DNA from: Sphingomonas kaistensis
GTDB taxonomy: Bacteria; Pseudomonadota; Alphaproteobacteria; Sphingomonadales; Sphingomonadaceae
Assembly: GCF_011927725.1 (NCBI RefSeq)
Contig: NZ_JAATJC010000001.1
Span: 2,487,001-2,551,000, forward strand
Direction of reading: 5' to 3'
Length of the DNA: 64,000 nucleotides
Shown one piece after another: positions 42,041 to 50,809 of the stretch. Position numbers and translations under genes: made by a program. Under the pieces are notes generated by a model. The model was not told the DNA's origin, did no database searches, and worked only from the letters and a program-made list of their open reading frames with translations. Every line of letters begins with the position of its first letter. Position 1 is the stretch's first letter.

Positions 42041-43378
42041 ATGACCACGACGACCAGCGCGGGCACGTCGCCGCTTGCCGCCATGCTCGCCGACCGGCCG
42101 ATGAGTCGGTTGCAGGTCCTCGCGGTCGCGATCTCGGTGGCGCTCAACGCCCTTGATGGCTTCGACGTGCTGGCGATCACTTTCGCCGCACCGGGGATCG
42201 CCAAGGATTGGGGAATCGGCCCGGCGCAATTGGGTGTCGCACTTTCCTCCGGCCTGGTCGGAATGGCGCTCGGCTCGCTGTTCATCGCGCCGTTCGGCGA
42301 TCGTCACGGCCGCCGCCCACTTATTCTTCTCTGCCTGGCGCTGATGGCCGGCGGAATGGCACTCACCGCAACTGCGACGGGCTTGGTGAGCCTTTGCTTC
42401 TGGCGCGTCGTCACCGGGCTCGGCATCGGCGGCATGGTCGCGACCATCAACGCCGTCGCGGCCGAGTTCGCCAACGAACGCCGGCGCGATTTTTCCGTCG
42501 CGGTGATGACCATCGGCTACCCCATCGGCGGCCTGATCGGCGGCTTCGCGGTTGCCGACCTGGTGGAGCCTTACGGCTGGCAGTCCGTGTTCGTGGTCGG
42601 CGCCATCGCGACCGCGGCCTTTATTCCGATCGTATGGTTCAAACTCCCGGAATCGCTCGAATTCCTGTCGCGGCTCGGCACGCCCGAAGCGCAAGCGCAG
42701 ATCGATGACCTGCTGGACCGAATGGGTCACCCGCGCCTTGACGGACGCCTCGCCCCGCCGTCGGACAAGGCGCGCGGGGGCAGCTTCCAGGAGCTGCTCG
42801 GGTCGCGCTTCCGCAAGCTCTCGCTGATGCTGGTCGCGGCCTACTTCCTCCACATCGTCACCTTCTATTTCTTCTCCGGCTGGCTTCCCAAGCTGATGAG
42901 CGACCTCGGCTTCACCACCCCGGACGCCATCCGCACCTCGGCGCTGATGAGCCTTGGCGGCGTGATCGGCGGCTCGGCGCTGGGCTGGGCGGCGCCTCGC
43001 TTCGGGCTCGTCCGGCTGGTGATCCTGTCGATGATCGGCACCACCGTGACCTTTGTGGTGTTCGGGATGTTCTCGAGCCTCGTCGCCCTCCAGGCGACGG
43101 CCTTCGTTGCCGGGGCCTGCGTGTTCGGCGGCATCGTCGGCCTCTACGCCCTGCTCGCCCGCGCCTTTCCGCCCGAACTGCGAGTCACCGGGACGGGCTT
43201 GGCGATCGGCGTCGGTCGGGCCGGTGCGATCGTCGGGCCCTTGGTCGGAGGCTTCCTCATCGCCGCGGGACTGCGCATTCCACTCGCGATCGCGATTATC
43301 GGCACGGCCGCCCTCGGCGCAGCACTGATCCTCGCCTTCCTGCCCCGGTCACCCGGCACTGCTGCCAAGAAAGCCTAG
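42041..43378 (+). CDS. MFS transporter, aromatic acid:H+ symporter (AAHS) type
   Basis: This 445-residue, 12-helix major facilitator is transcribed away from the catabolic operon. The motif NALDGFDVLAITFAAPGI in helix 1 contains the D-G-F-D signature of AAHS aromatic acid permeases (PcaK, VanK, BenK). Loop 2-3 reads GDRHGRRPLILL, the MFS A-motif. The ATG at 42041 was chosen because the preceding in-frame part is non-hydrophobic and lies in the promoter region. It likely carries the aromatic acid across the inner membrane after TonB-dependent entry. A strong hairpin terminator follows. Confidence 0.9.
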   Translation: MTTTTSAGTSPLAAMLADRPMSRLQVLAVAISVALNALDGFDVLAITFAAPGIAKDWGIGPAQLGVALSSGLVGMALGSLFIAPFGDRHGRRPLILLCLALMAGGMALTATATGLVSLCFWRVVTGLGIGGMVATINAVAAEFANERRRDFSVAVMTIGYPIGGLIGGFAVADLVEPYGWQSVFVVGAIATAAFIPIVWFKLPESLEFLSRLGTPEAQAQIDDLLDRMGHPRLDGRLAPPSDKARGGSFQELLGSRFRKLSLMLVAAYFLHIVTFYFFSGWLPKLMSDLGFTTPDAIRTSALMSLGGVIGGSALGWAAPRFGLVRLVILSMIGTTVTFVVFGMFSSLVALQATAFVAGACVFGGIVGLYALLARAFPPELRVTGTGLAIGVGRAGAIVGPLVGGFLIAAGLRIPLAIAIIGTAALGAALILAFLPRSPGTAAKKA

Positions 43379-43415
43379 CGGAAGGGCCGGCTTACGCTCT
43401 CCGGCCACTACAAAG

Positions 43416-43455
43416 AAAAAGCCTCGGAAAACCGCTTGGTTTTCCGAGGCTTTTT
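43416..43455. terminator. bidirectional intrinsic terminator
   Basis: A perfect 18-base-pair stem (arms 43416-43433 and 43438-43455) closes a 4-base loop (gctt). It is flanked by AAAAA on the left and TTTTT on the right, so it works as an intrinsic terminator in both directions. It ends the transporter transcript (plus) and the tRNA-Val transcript (minus). A second, weaker GGCCGG/CCGGCC hairpin lies just upstream at 43385-43406. Confidence 0.93.
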
Positions 43456-43458
43456 AAA

Positions 43459-43533
43459 TGGTGGGCGTGGCAAGGATTGAACTTGCGACCCCTGCGATGT
43501 CAACACAGTGCTCTACCACTGAGCTACACGCCC
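43459..43533 (-). tRNA. tRNA-Val (anticodon GAC)
   Basis: Read on the minus strand, these 75 bases fold as a full cloverleaf. The acceptor GGGCGTG pairs with CACGCCC, the D-arm is GCTC-AGTGGTA-GAGC, the anticodon arm is CTGTG-TTGACAT-CGCAG with anticodon GAC, and the T-arm is GCAAG-TTCAATC-CTTGC. The discriminator is A and CCA is encoded. It decodes GUC valine codons, a frequent codon in this GC-rich genome. No integrase gene or duplicated 3' end is seen nearby. Confidence 0.96.
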
Positions 43534-43582
43534 ACGCTGCACGCGCCTCTAGCCACCCCTTGTGAAGGGCGCAAGGCGTTCG

Positions 43583-44524
43583 TCACGCAATTGCGAGGAA
43601 TTTCTCGCGGCGGGCGTGGCGAAGCTGGTCGGCGGTCTTGCCGCCCAGCGCGTCGAGCTCCTCGAGGATCGCCTGCTTGAGGTTGGCGATGGCCTCCGCC
43701 GGGGCGCGGTGGGCGCCGCCCAGCGGCTCGGGGACGATCCGGTCGATGACCTTGAGCGACAGGAGGTCGGCGGCGGTGATCTTCATCGCTTCGGCCGCTT
43801 CGGCCGCCTTGTCGGCAGTGCGCCACAGGATCGACGCGCAGCCCTCGGGACTGATTACCGAATAGACCGCATGCTCGAGCATCAGGACGCGGCTGGCGGC
43901 AGCAATCGCGATCGCGCCGCCCGATCCGCCCTCGCCCACCACCGCCGCAATCGAGGGCACGCCCAGCGACAGGCCGCGCTCGGTCGAGCGGGCGATGGCC
44001 TCGGCCTGGCCGCGCTCCTCGGCCTGGACGCCTGGGAAGGCACCCGGCGTATCGACCAAGCTGACCACCGGGAGGCCAAAGCGGTCGGCGAGATCCATCA
44101 GCCGGATCGCCTTGCGATAGCCCTCGGGCTTGGCCATCCCGAAATTATGCTTGAGGCGGCTGGTGGTGTCCGAGCCTTTCTCATGGCCGATCAGCATCAC
44201 CTTGCGGCCGTCGATCCGGGCTAGGCCGCCCAGGATCGCCTGGTCGTCGGCGAACGCGCGGTCGCCCGCCAGCGGCATGAACTCGTCGGTCAGGCCCGCG
44301 ACGTAATCGCGGAAGTGCGGCCGCTCCGGGTGGCGTGCGACCTGGGTCTTCTGCCACGGGGTCAGCCGCGAATAGGTTTCCTTGAGCATCCGCTGGCTCT
44401 TGGCCTCGAGCCGCTCGATCTCATGGTCGATGTCGAGGTCGCCGCCGCGCGCCGTATCCTTGAGCTCCGCCACTCGGGAATCGAGTTCGGCGATCGGTTT
44501 TTCGAAGTCGAGAAAGGTCAGCAT
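43583..44524 (-). CDS. accA: acetyl-CoA carboxylase carboxyltransferase subunit alpha
   Basis: AccA is the alpha subunit of the carboxyltransferase that makes malonyl-CoA, the first step of fatty acid synthesis. The 313-residue length is typical. It shows the N-terminal helical region ([18 protein letters not shown]), [46 protein letters not shown] and [13 protein letters not shown], which line the CoA and biotin sites. It is 12 bases downstream of xerD on the same strand, a common alphaproteobacterial order. Confidence 0.97.
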   Translation of the reverse strand: MLTFLDFEKPIAELDSRVAELKDTARGGDLDIDHEIERLEAKSQRMLKETYSRLTPWQKTQVARHPERPHFRDYVAGLTDEFMPLAGDRAFADDQAILGGLARIDGRKVMLIGHEKGSDTTSRLKHNFGMAKPEGYRKAIRLMDLADRFGLPVVSLVDTPGAFPGVQAEERGQAEAIARSTERGLSLGVPSIAAVVGEGGSGGAIAIAAASRVLMLEHAVYSVISPEGCASILWRTADKAAEAAEAMKITAADLLSLKVIDRIVPEPLGGAHRAPAEAIANLKQAILEELDALGGKTADQLRHARREKFLAIA

Positions 44525-44536
44525 AGCGGCGGGTGG

Positions 44537-45427
44537 CTAGGCCGGACGGCCATGCTTGGCAAGCGGATGGACCCGGTTGACCAGCTCCACCAGCCGCCCG
44601 GCATCGACATGGGTGTAAATCTGCGTGGTGGCGATGTCGGCGTGACCGAGCAGGGCCTGGAGAACACGCAGGTCGGCGCCGCCGGCCAGCAGGTGCGTCG
44701 CAAAGGCATGGCGCAGGACGTGCGGGCTGACCCGCTCGGGCGCGATCCCTGCTTCGGCCGCCATCGCCCGGACCAGCTGGAACAACCGCACCCGGCTGAT
44801 GTGCCTGGTTCCGCCCGGAAACAGCCATGCGCCGCCCTTGGGTTGAGTTTCGCGCCACCGTGCGACGGCCTCGCGGGCGCGGTCGGAAATGGGGACCAGC
44901 CGCTCCTTGCCGCCCTTGCCGGCGAGGATCAGGAACGGCTCGGGCCGGGCCAGCGCAGCGCCCGGAAGGCTGACCAGCTCGGTCGCGCGCAGCCCCGACC
45001 CGTAGAGCAGTTCCAGCAAGGCGAGGTTGCGCAGGCGCAGCGGCTCCCCGCTTGCCGCCCGTGCCTCCGTTTCGGTGAACATCGCGTCCACCTCGTGCCG
45101 CTCGAGGATACGCGGCAGCGGGCGCACCGTCCGCGGCCGGGGCAAGGCGGCCGAGGGGTCGTCCCCGCGCAGGCCCTCGTCGACCAGGAAACCGTAGAAG
45201 CGGCGCAGCGCGGCGGAGCGGCGGGCAAGCGTCGCCGGGCTGAGCTCGGCCCAGGCGCCTGCGAGGCGGCCGATCTCGTTGGCCCCCGCATCGCCGAGGC
45301 CGCCCATCACTTCGGCCGCCGCGGCCAGGTCGCTGCGATAGGCGAGCAGGGTGTTGCGCGCAGCGCCGCGCTCGGCGGCCAAGGCGTCGGCGAAGCGATC
45401 GACCAGCGCGCGGTCCTCCGCCCTCAC
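44537..45427 (-). CDS. xerD: site-specific tyrosine recombinase XerD
   Basis: XerD resolves chromosome dimers at dif together with XerC. The 296-residue protein has the SAM-like N-terminal core-binding domain (about 1-95) and a catalytic domain with the RKHRHY set: Arg in SGLRATELVSL, Lys in GKGGKERLVP, His and Arg in SPHVLRHAFATHLL, His in LLGHADIATTQIYTHV, and the nucleophile Tyr in the same stretch. The GTG start overlaps the stop of the upstream gene by four bases. The housekeeping context (accA, aroK, aroB) argues against a mobile-element integrase. Confidence 0.95.
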   Translation of the reverse strand: MRAEDRALVDRFADALAAERGAARNTLLAYRSDLAAAAEVMGGLGDAGANEIGRLAGAWAELSPATLARRSAALRRFYGFLVDEGLRGDDPSAALPRPRTVRPLPRILERHEVDAMFTETEARAASGEPLRLRNLALLELLYGSGLRATELVSLPGAALARPEPFLILAGKGGKERLVPISDRAREAVARWRETQPKGGAWLFPGGTRHISRVRLFQLVRAMAAEAGIAPERVSPHVLRHAFATHLLAGGADLRVLQALLGHADIATTQIYTHVDAGRLVELVNRVHPLAKHGRPA

Positions 45428-47244
45428 CGTGTCGGGACGGTCCTGGCGATCATCTCGGCCGCGATCAGGCGCGCCTGCGGTTCAAGCCCGGCGGAGCGCA
45501 TCGCCTTCAACGCCTGGAACAGGTGTGCGGAGGGAATGCGCTCGGGGCTGGTCGCCTGCATCCCGATCGCCGCCAGCAGCAGGGTGCTGCCCGATTGGCG
45601 GCGCGTCCCGGCCTCGGTCATCCAGCGGGTCCAGTTGCTGGTCCGGCCAAGGCCGAGGCCGTAGCTTCGGTTGAGCGCGGTAGCAGTTTCCGAATCGATC
45701 CGGCCAAGTCCGGCCAGGCCCGCCACCAGCAGCTTGGAGCGCGACTTGTCCGCACTTGTGTCGGCATCGATGAAATCCTCGACCCGGCTTGCCGACAGGT
45801 CGACTTCGGCGGTGGTGCCGAGCGCGAGCAGCGCCCACGCCTGCTCGGCCGCGGCTTCGTTGCCGATATCGCCGAGCACGGGGGCCCAGCGGGCGGCGGC
45901 CTGCTCGTTGCCGCCCGCCAGCAAAGAGGCGATCAGCTTGGGCGCATCGGCCTCCATCGCGGGCGAAGGCCGCACCCGGCTCGCCGCCAGGGACAGCAGG
46001 GCCTCGCCTGCAAGCCGCTCAAGCGCGCCCTCGCCCTCACCCCACAGCCGGCGCATCGCGGCCAGCCGCTCGCTTTCTTCACGCGCCGCAAAGGCGAGGC
46101 GCAATTGCCACGAATCGGTTTCGGCAAGGTCCGACGGGTCGGTCGCGTCGTAGATGGTGGCGTACAGGTCGCCGAGCGCGGCCGAGGAGAATACCCCGAG
46201 ACCGGTGGCGATCCGGGCCGAGGGAAGCCGCTGCTCCGCGCTCAGCATCGGCGCGCGGGCCTGCCATGCGCGGACCCGCGCCGGCGCACGCCCCAGCAGG
46301 GTCGCGGGCGGGACCAACCCGGTCGCCGCGGACAGGCCGAAGCGCCAGGCGGTCAGCGATTCGACCTTGTCCCATTCCACCGTCGCGGCGCGGCCGGTGT
46401 CGGCTCCGGCGCCGACCACCTTGTCGGCCAGCACATGGTCGATCCCGGTCACCGGACCACGGCGGCGGGCCTGCTCGATCCGGGTCGCGGCGCTGCTCGC
46501 CTCCCCGGCCAGCCCCGCGCACATCGCATCGGTCAGTGCCAGCACCTTGCTTTCGACCTTGGCCATATTCCCGCGCAGGGGACACAGCGCGCCCGGGTCG
46601 GCCGAGGCCAGCGCGCTCTGCACCGCCACCTGCGTCATCTTGGGGGTGAAATCGGACACGTCGACACCGGCCACCAGCATCGCCGCAGCATCCGCCTCGC
46701 CCATCCGCAGCAGCAACCAAGCGCGCTCGGCGACCCAGTCGACCGGATGGACCTCGGGCGGCGCGTCGCTCCGCGCAAGGAGCGCATTGCGCAGCGCGAT
46801 GTGAAGCCAGCGGCTGGGCAGCGGGGTATCGAGCCGGCGCATCAGCCCGGACAGGAAGCCGCCGTTGGCACTACCCCACGGCGTGTCGCCAAGGCCCCAT
46901 TGGGCCGGGTCGATCGCGCCGACCCGGCGCGGATCGCGGCGCGAGGCGTCGGGAATTTCGACCGGGGGCAGCGGCGCCGGCAGTTCGGCCAGCTCCTCGG
47001 GGCTCAGGCTTTCGCTCTCGACCACCGCCGAGCCCTCGGCAGGGGCGGTGCGCGCGGGCCGGCCAGCCTCGCTCGCGCTGCTGTCCGGCGCTTGCGTATT
47101 GGACTGGCTGTTGGCCTGCTCGGGCGGCGGCGCGGTGTCGTTGAAGGTCGGCGGAAGCAGGCTCTGCTGGGCCAGCGCCAGCGCCGGGATCGCTACCAGG
47201 CCGAGGGCGGCGGTCCGCAGCAGGCGGTTACGCCGGGCGGGCAA
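45424..47244 (-). CDS. exported protein of unknown function between aroK and xerD
   Basis: I do not recognise a family. With a TTG start at 47244 (AGGTGG site just upstream) the product has 606 residues and a good signal peptide (LPARRNRLLRTAALGLVAIP, cleaved near ALALAQ). A Ser/Pro/Ala-rich spacer (about 30-90) follows, then a long Ala/Leu-rich region with repeated short helices (for example RAWLLLRMGEADAAAMLVAG, AEQAWALLALG), possibly a TPR/Sel1-like or alpha-solenoid fold. The start overlaps the 51-codon gene upstream by 17 bases, and the stop overlaps the xerD start, so it is embedded in a tight operon. A periplasmic scaffold role is only a guess. Confidence 0.75.
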   Translation of the reverse strand: MPARRNRLLRTAALGLVAIPALALAQQSLLPPTFNDTAPPPEQANSQSNTQAPDSSASEAGRPARTAPAEGSAVVESESLSPEELAELPAPLPPVEIPDASRRDPRRVGAIDPAQWGLGDTPWGSANGGFLSGLMRRLDTPLPSRWLHIALRNALLARSDAPPEVHPVDWVAERAWLLLRMGEADAAAMLVAGVDVSDFTPKMTQVAVQSALASADPGALCPLRGNMAKVESKVLALTDAMCAGLAGEASSAATRIEQARRRGPVTGIDHVLADKVVGAGADTGRAATVEWDKVESLTAWRFGLSAATGLVPPATLLGRAPARVRAWQARAPMLSAEQRLPSARIATGLGVFSSAALGDLYATIYDATDPSDLAETDSWQLRLAFAAREESERLAAMRRLWGEGEGALERLAGEALLSLAASRVRPSPAMEADAPKLIASLLAGGNEQAAARWAPVLGDIGNEAAAEQAWALLALGTTAEVDLSASRVEDFIDADTSADKSRSKLLVAGLAGLGRIDSETATALNRSYGLGLGRTSNWTRWMTEAGTRRQSGSTLLLAAIGMQATSPERIPSAHLFQALKAMRSAGLEPQARLIAAEMIARTVPTR

Positions 47245-47383
47245 CGTCCACCTCGATCGGAGCGGTCGGCACCTCCTCCACGCTGCCGGCCACCCAGACG
47301 GCGAACGCCGCCAGGATGGCAAGCAGGATCAACCAGATGATGAGCCCGCGCGCGGGGTGCGGAGGCTTGCGTCGTATCGCCAT
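47228..47383 (-). CDS. 51-residue single-helix membrane protein
   Basis: This short gene runs divergently from aroK. The product starts MAIRRKPPHPARG, has one strong membrane helix (LIIWLILLAILAAFAVWVAG) and a short acidic tail (SVEEVPTAPIEVDVARPA). The positive-inside rule places the tail in the periplasm. It overlaps the start of the 606-residue exported protein gene by 17 bases, suggesting coupled translation and a joint role. No family is recognised. The base composition and the reading-frame overlap support a real gene. Confidence 0.7.
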   Translation of the reverse strand: MAIRRKPPHPARGLIIWLILLAILAAFAVWVAGSVEEVPTAPIEVDVARPA

Positions 47384-47394
47384 GAGGCGGGCTT

Positions 47395-47422
47395 TTGCCG
47401 ACTGATGCCCACGCTGTATAGC
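47395..47422 (+). promoter_or_regulatory. aroKp: candidate sigma-70 promoter of aroK-aroB
   Basis: TTGCCG (47395-47400), a 16-base spacer and TATAGC (47417-47422) match four of six bases at each element. Transcription would begin near 47429, only a few bases before the aroK ATG at 47433, giving a nearly leaderless mRNA. This is tentative. Confidence 0.35.
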
Positions 47423-47432
47423 CCCAACGGAA

Positions 47433-47993
47433 ATGTCTCGCCGCCCCCTCCCCTTCGATGGCAAGCTGGACCGCTCGATCGTGCTGGTCGGGCTGATGGG
47501 TGCGGGCAAGTCCACGGTAGGCCGCCGCCTCGCCCGCCGGCTCGGCCTGCCGTTCGTCGACAGCGACACCGAGATCGAGGATGCGGCCGGGCTCAGCGCC
47601 GGAGAGGTGTTCCAGCGCTTCGGCGAACGCGACTTCCGCGACGGGGAGCGACGGGTGGTCGCCCGGCTTGCCGAGGGTCCGGTGCGGGTGATCGCCACCG
47701 GCGGCGGCGCGTTCGTCAACGACGGCACCCGCGCGCTGCTCAACGCCAAGTGCATCACCGTCTGGCTCGATGCGCCGGTCAGGTTGCTTACCGAGCGGAC
47801 CGCCCGCCGGCCCGAAACCCGCCCGATGCTGACCAATGGCAGCCGGGCCGAGACGCTTGCCCGCCTCGATGCCGAACGCCGCCCGGCCTATTCGGAGGCG
47901 CATATCCGTGTCACCAGCGACGGCAGCGCGCATGGGGAGGTGGTGGAACGGATCGTCGCCGCCATCGACCAGCACCTCGGGGAGAAGACGTGA
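47433..47993 (+). CDS. aroK: shikimate kinase
   Basis: AroK phosphorylates shikimate with ATP in the aromatic amino acid pathway. The 186-residue protein shows the P-loop GLMGAGKSTVGRRLA (about 20-34), the shikimate-binding DSDTEIE and FRDGERRV segments, the Walker-B-like ATGGGAF motif and the LID region ERTARRPETRPML. It is followed by aroB with a four-base GTGA overlap. This aroK-aroB order is standard in alphaproteobacteria. Confidence 0.97.
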   Translation: MSRRPLPFDGKLDRSIVLVGLMGAGKSTVGRRLARRLGLPFVDSDTEIEDAAGLSAGEVFQRFGERDFRDGERRVVARLAEGPVRVIATGGGAFVNDGTRALLNAKCITVWLDAPVRLLTERTARRPETRPMLTNGSRAETLARLDAERRPAYSEAHIRVTSDGSAHGEVVERIVAAIDQHLGEKT

Positions 47994-49060
47994 AGAACCT
48001 GACCGTGGAAGCCGGCGACCAGCGCTACGACGTGCTGGTCGGGCGGCTCGAGGATTGCCGCAGCCGGCTGGTCGCGCTCGCCGCGGGCAAGCCGCTGGTG
48101 GTGGTCACCGAGCCCAAGGTGTGGAGTCTTCACGGGCCCCGGCTCGAAGCGCTTCTGCCGTGCGATCCGATTTTGGTGCCCGAGGGCGAGGAGGCCAAGG
48201 ACTGGCCGCACCTGATGGAGCTGATCGCCGCCTTCACCGAGCGTAACCTCGACCGGTCGGCGGCAATCGCGGCGTTCGGCGGCGGGTCGGTGGGCGATCT
48301 CGCCGGGCTTGCCGCGGGCCTGTTCAAGCGCGGCCTGCCGATCGTCCAGCTGCCGACGACGTTGCTCGCTCAGGCCGACAGCGCGGTCGGCGGCAAGACC
48401 GCGATCGACGCGCTCGGCCAGAAGAATTTGGTCGGCATGTTCCATCAGCCGAAGCTGGTCATCGCCGACGTCTCCCTGCTCGATTCGCTCGACCCGCGTC
48501 AGTTGCGCGGCGGTTATGCCGAGGTCGTGAAATATGGCCTGATCCGCCACGAAACCCTGTTCGAATGGCTCGAAGGCCATGGCGCCGCCCTGCTCGGCGG
48601 CCAGCGCGAATATCGCGAGGAAGCGGTGTGGCAGAGCGTCGCCGCCAAGGCCCGGACGGTCGAGGCCGACGTCACCGACCGCAACGGGGCGCGGGCATTG
48701 CTGAATTTCGGCCATACCTTCGGCCATGCGCTGGAAAGCGCGGCCGGGCTCGGCACCTTGCTCCACGGCGAGGCGGTGGGGATCGGGATGGTGCTGGCGT
48801 TCGACCTGTCGGCCGCGCTCGGCCTGTGCGCTCATGACGATGCGACCCGGGTCCGAGCCCACCTGCAGTCGGTCGGCCTGCCGGTCACCATCGCCGAGAC
48901 AGGCGTCGACCGCGCCGCGCTGCTGCCGCTGATGCGGGCGGACAAGAAGAACGAGGGCGGCGCGGTGCGGCTGGTACTGAGCCGCGGGATCGGCGACGCC
49001 TTCCTCAGCGAAGGGGTGGCCGAGGACGTGCTGGCGGAGTTCCTCGCCACCGCCGCCTGA
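47990..49060 (+). CDS. aroB: 3-dehydroquinate synthase
   Basis: AroB converts DAHP to 3-dehydroquinate using NAD+ and Zn2+ or Co2+. The start is a GTG in the overlap with aroK, with a GGGGAGAA site upstream, giving 356 residues. Visible are the NAD-binding GGGSVGDLAGLAAGLFKRG, PTTLLAQADSAVGGKTAID, the metal ligands Glu in GGYAEVVKYGLI and His in NFGHTFGHALE, and HGEAVGIGM with the last His. The stop is convergent with the Kef-type antiporter gene nine bases away. Confidence 0.97.
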   Translation: MKNLTVEAGDQRYDVLVGRLEDCRSRLVALAAGKPLVVVTEPKVWSLHGPRLEALLPCDPILVPEGEEAKDWPHLMELIAAFTERNLDRSAAIAAFGGGSVGDLAGLAAGLFKRGLPIVQLPTTLLAQADSAVGGKTAIDALGQKNLVGMFHQPKLVIADVSLLDSLDPRQLRGGYAEVVKYGLIRHETLFEWLEGHGAALLGGQREYREEAVWQSVAAKARTVEADVTDRNGARALLNFGHTFGHALESAAGLGTLLHGEAVGIGMVLAFDLSAALGLCAHDDATRVRAHLQSVGLPVTIAETGVDRAALLPLMRADKKNEGGAVRLVLSRGIGDAFLSEGVAEDVLAEFLATAA

Positions 49061-49072
49061 GCCCGGGGCTCA
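49058..49072. repeat. palindrome spanning the convergent stop codons of aroB and the antiporter gene
   Basis: The bases TGAGCCC-G-GGGCTCA form a perfect palindrome that begins with the aroB TGA and ends with the reverse-strand TGA of the antiporter gene. It could act as a short hairpin at both mRNA ends. No T-run is present on either side, so it is not called as an intrinsic terminator. Confidence 0.55.
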
Positions 49073-50809
49073 ATCCTCCAGCGGCCGGTGGGTGAAGCTC
49101 TGCTCCATCCCCGTCTTGAGGTCGCCGCTGGCGGTCTGCACCCGTAGCCGCTCCAGGTCGCGCTCGCGATATTCCCCTTCGACGCGGGCCGCCTCGCGTT
49201 CGGCAATGCCCAGGCTGCGCAGCGCCGCCCGGCCCATCGCCACCGCGCTGTCGAACACTTCGCGCTGCAACAGCTGCACGTCGAGCCCCTCCAGCGCCAT
49301 CGCGTGGCGGCGATCGAACACCCGCACCATCACCGCCGCCTTGGGGAAGGCGTCGACGATTAGTTGGAGCTGCTCGCGCGAGAAGGCCGGGTCGTCGTGG
49401 CAGAAGTAGATGCCCTCCGCCCCTTCCGCGCCGGCGATGCGGAGCAGGTCGATGCGCGATCCGTCGCCGTAATAGACCTTGGTCCCGAACTGCCCGGCAA
49501 GCTCGATCTGCTCGGCCTTGACGTCGATGATGGTGACCGGAATCCGCTTGGCCATCAGCATTTGCGCCACGGTCTGTCCGAAGCGGCCGTAGCCGACCAC
49601 GATCGCATTGGTTTCCGGGCTGAATTCCGGGCCCGGCAGGTCGACATGTTTCTCCGGCTGATTGGCCTGAAGCCAGCCGATGAAGCGCATCAGGAACGGG
49701 GTCGCGACCATCGAGGCGGTCACCACCGCGCCCAGCAGACTTGCCTGCTCGGTGCTGATCAGCCGGCCCGACGCGGCGCTGGCAAATAGCACGAAACCGA
49801 ATTCGCCCGCCTGGCTGAGTAGCAGCGACAGGGTCGCCGCCCTTCCCGGCAGGCTCCCGAAGGCGCGGGCGATCGGGTAGAGCGCAGCCGCCTTGAGCAG
49901 GATCACCGCGGCGGCCAGCCCGAGCACCAGCAGCGGCTCGCCCGCGATCACCCGCAGGTCGAGCAGCATGCCCACCGACATGAAGAACAGGCCGAGCAGG
50001 ATGGAGCGGAACGGCTCGATGTCGCTCTCCAGCTCGTGGCGGTACGGGCTCTCGGCCAGCATCACGCCCGCGACGAAGGCGCCCAGCGCGACCGACAGGT
50101 GAAGCGCATGCATGATCGCCGCGGCGCCGATCACAGTGGTCAGCCCGGCGACGATGAACAATTCGCGTTCGCCCAGCCGGCCGATCAGCCGGAACAGCGG
50201 CGCGACGAGATAGCGCCCGGCAAGCACCAGCCCGATCACCGCGGCGACCGTCAGGCCGGTCATCTCCAGCCCCGATGGCGCATCGGGTTCGCCGCCGACG
50301 CTCAGCGCCGCGACCAGGGTGATCAGCGGGATCAGTGCCAGGTCCTGCAGCAGCAGGATCGAGAAGGCGCGCTCGCCATGCGGGCTGTTGAGCTCGCCGG
50401 TCGAGCGCAGCATCGGCAGCACCTGCGCGGTCGAGGATAGCCCGAGCGCAAGCCCGATCGCCGCCGCCGGCCCCCACGCCAGGCCGAGCGCCAGCTTGAC
50501 CAGCAAGGCCAGCGCGGTGCCCGCCACCAGCAGTTGGGCGAGGCCAAGCCCGAAGATCTCCCGCTTCATCCGCCACAGGCGCGAAGGCTGAAGCTCCAAC
50601 CCGACGATGAACAGCAGCAGCGCGATGCCGATCTCGCTGACCTGGTTGATCGCCTCCGCGTCGCCCGAGACGTTCAGCACCGACGGCCCGACCACCACGC
50701 CGCCGACGATGTAGCCCAGGGTGGCGCCGAGCCCGAGGCGACGGAACAGCCCGACGAACAGCAGGGCCGCGCCGAGCAGGATGGTCAGCCAGGTGAGGTA
50801 GTCGATCAT
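49070..50809 (-). CDS. Kef-type monovalent cation:proton antiporter (CPA2) with TrkA-N domain
   Basis: This 579-residue inner-membrane antiporter has about twelve helices in its first 390 residues. Its CPA2 signature segments include LGATLGYIVGGVVVGPSVL, LLFIVGLELQPSRLW, GLSSTAQVLPML and LLLSQAGEFGFVLFA. The C-terminal part (about 408-530) is a TrkA-N/RCK NAD-binding domain starting AIVVGYGRFGQTVAQMLM. The ATG overlaps the stop of the NifU-like gene (ATGA). It probably exports K+ in exchange for protons under electrophile or pH stress, as KefB/KefC do. No KefG/KefF ancillary protein is encoded beside it. Confidence 0.92.
   Translation of the reverse strand: MIDYLTWLTILLGAALLFVGLFRRLGLGATLGYIVGGVVVGPSVLNVSGDAEAINQVSEIGIALLLFIVGLELQPSRLWRMKREIFGLGLAQLLVAGTALALLVKLALGLAWGPAAAIGLALGLSSTAQVLPMLRSTGELNSPHGERAFSILLLQDLALIPLITLVAALSVGGEPDAPSGLEMTGLTVAAVIGLVLAGRYLVAPLFRLIGRLGERELFIVAGLTTVIGAAAIMHALHLSVALGAFVAGVMLAESPYRHELESDIEPFRSILLGLFFMSVGMLLDLRVIAGEPLLVLGLAAAVILLKAAALYPIARAFGSLPGRAATLSLLLSQAGEFGFVLFASAASGRLISTEQASLLGAVVTASMVATPFLMRFIGWLQANQPEKHVDLPGPEFSPETNAIVVGYGRFGQTVAQMLMAKRIPVTIIDVKAEQIELAGQFGTKVYYGDGSRIDLLRIAGAEGAEGIYFCHDDPAFSREQLQLIVDAFPKAAVMVRVFDRRHAMALEGLDVQLLQREVFDSAVAMGRAALRSLGIAEREAARVEGEYRERDLERLRVQTASGDLKTGMEQSFTHRPLED

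Noticed and set aside
44537-45427. Integrase of a genomic island near tRNA-Val
   Set aside because: The protein is a housekeeping XerD in a conserved accA/aroK context; no duplicated tRNA 3' end or other mobility gene was seen.
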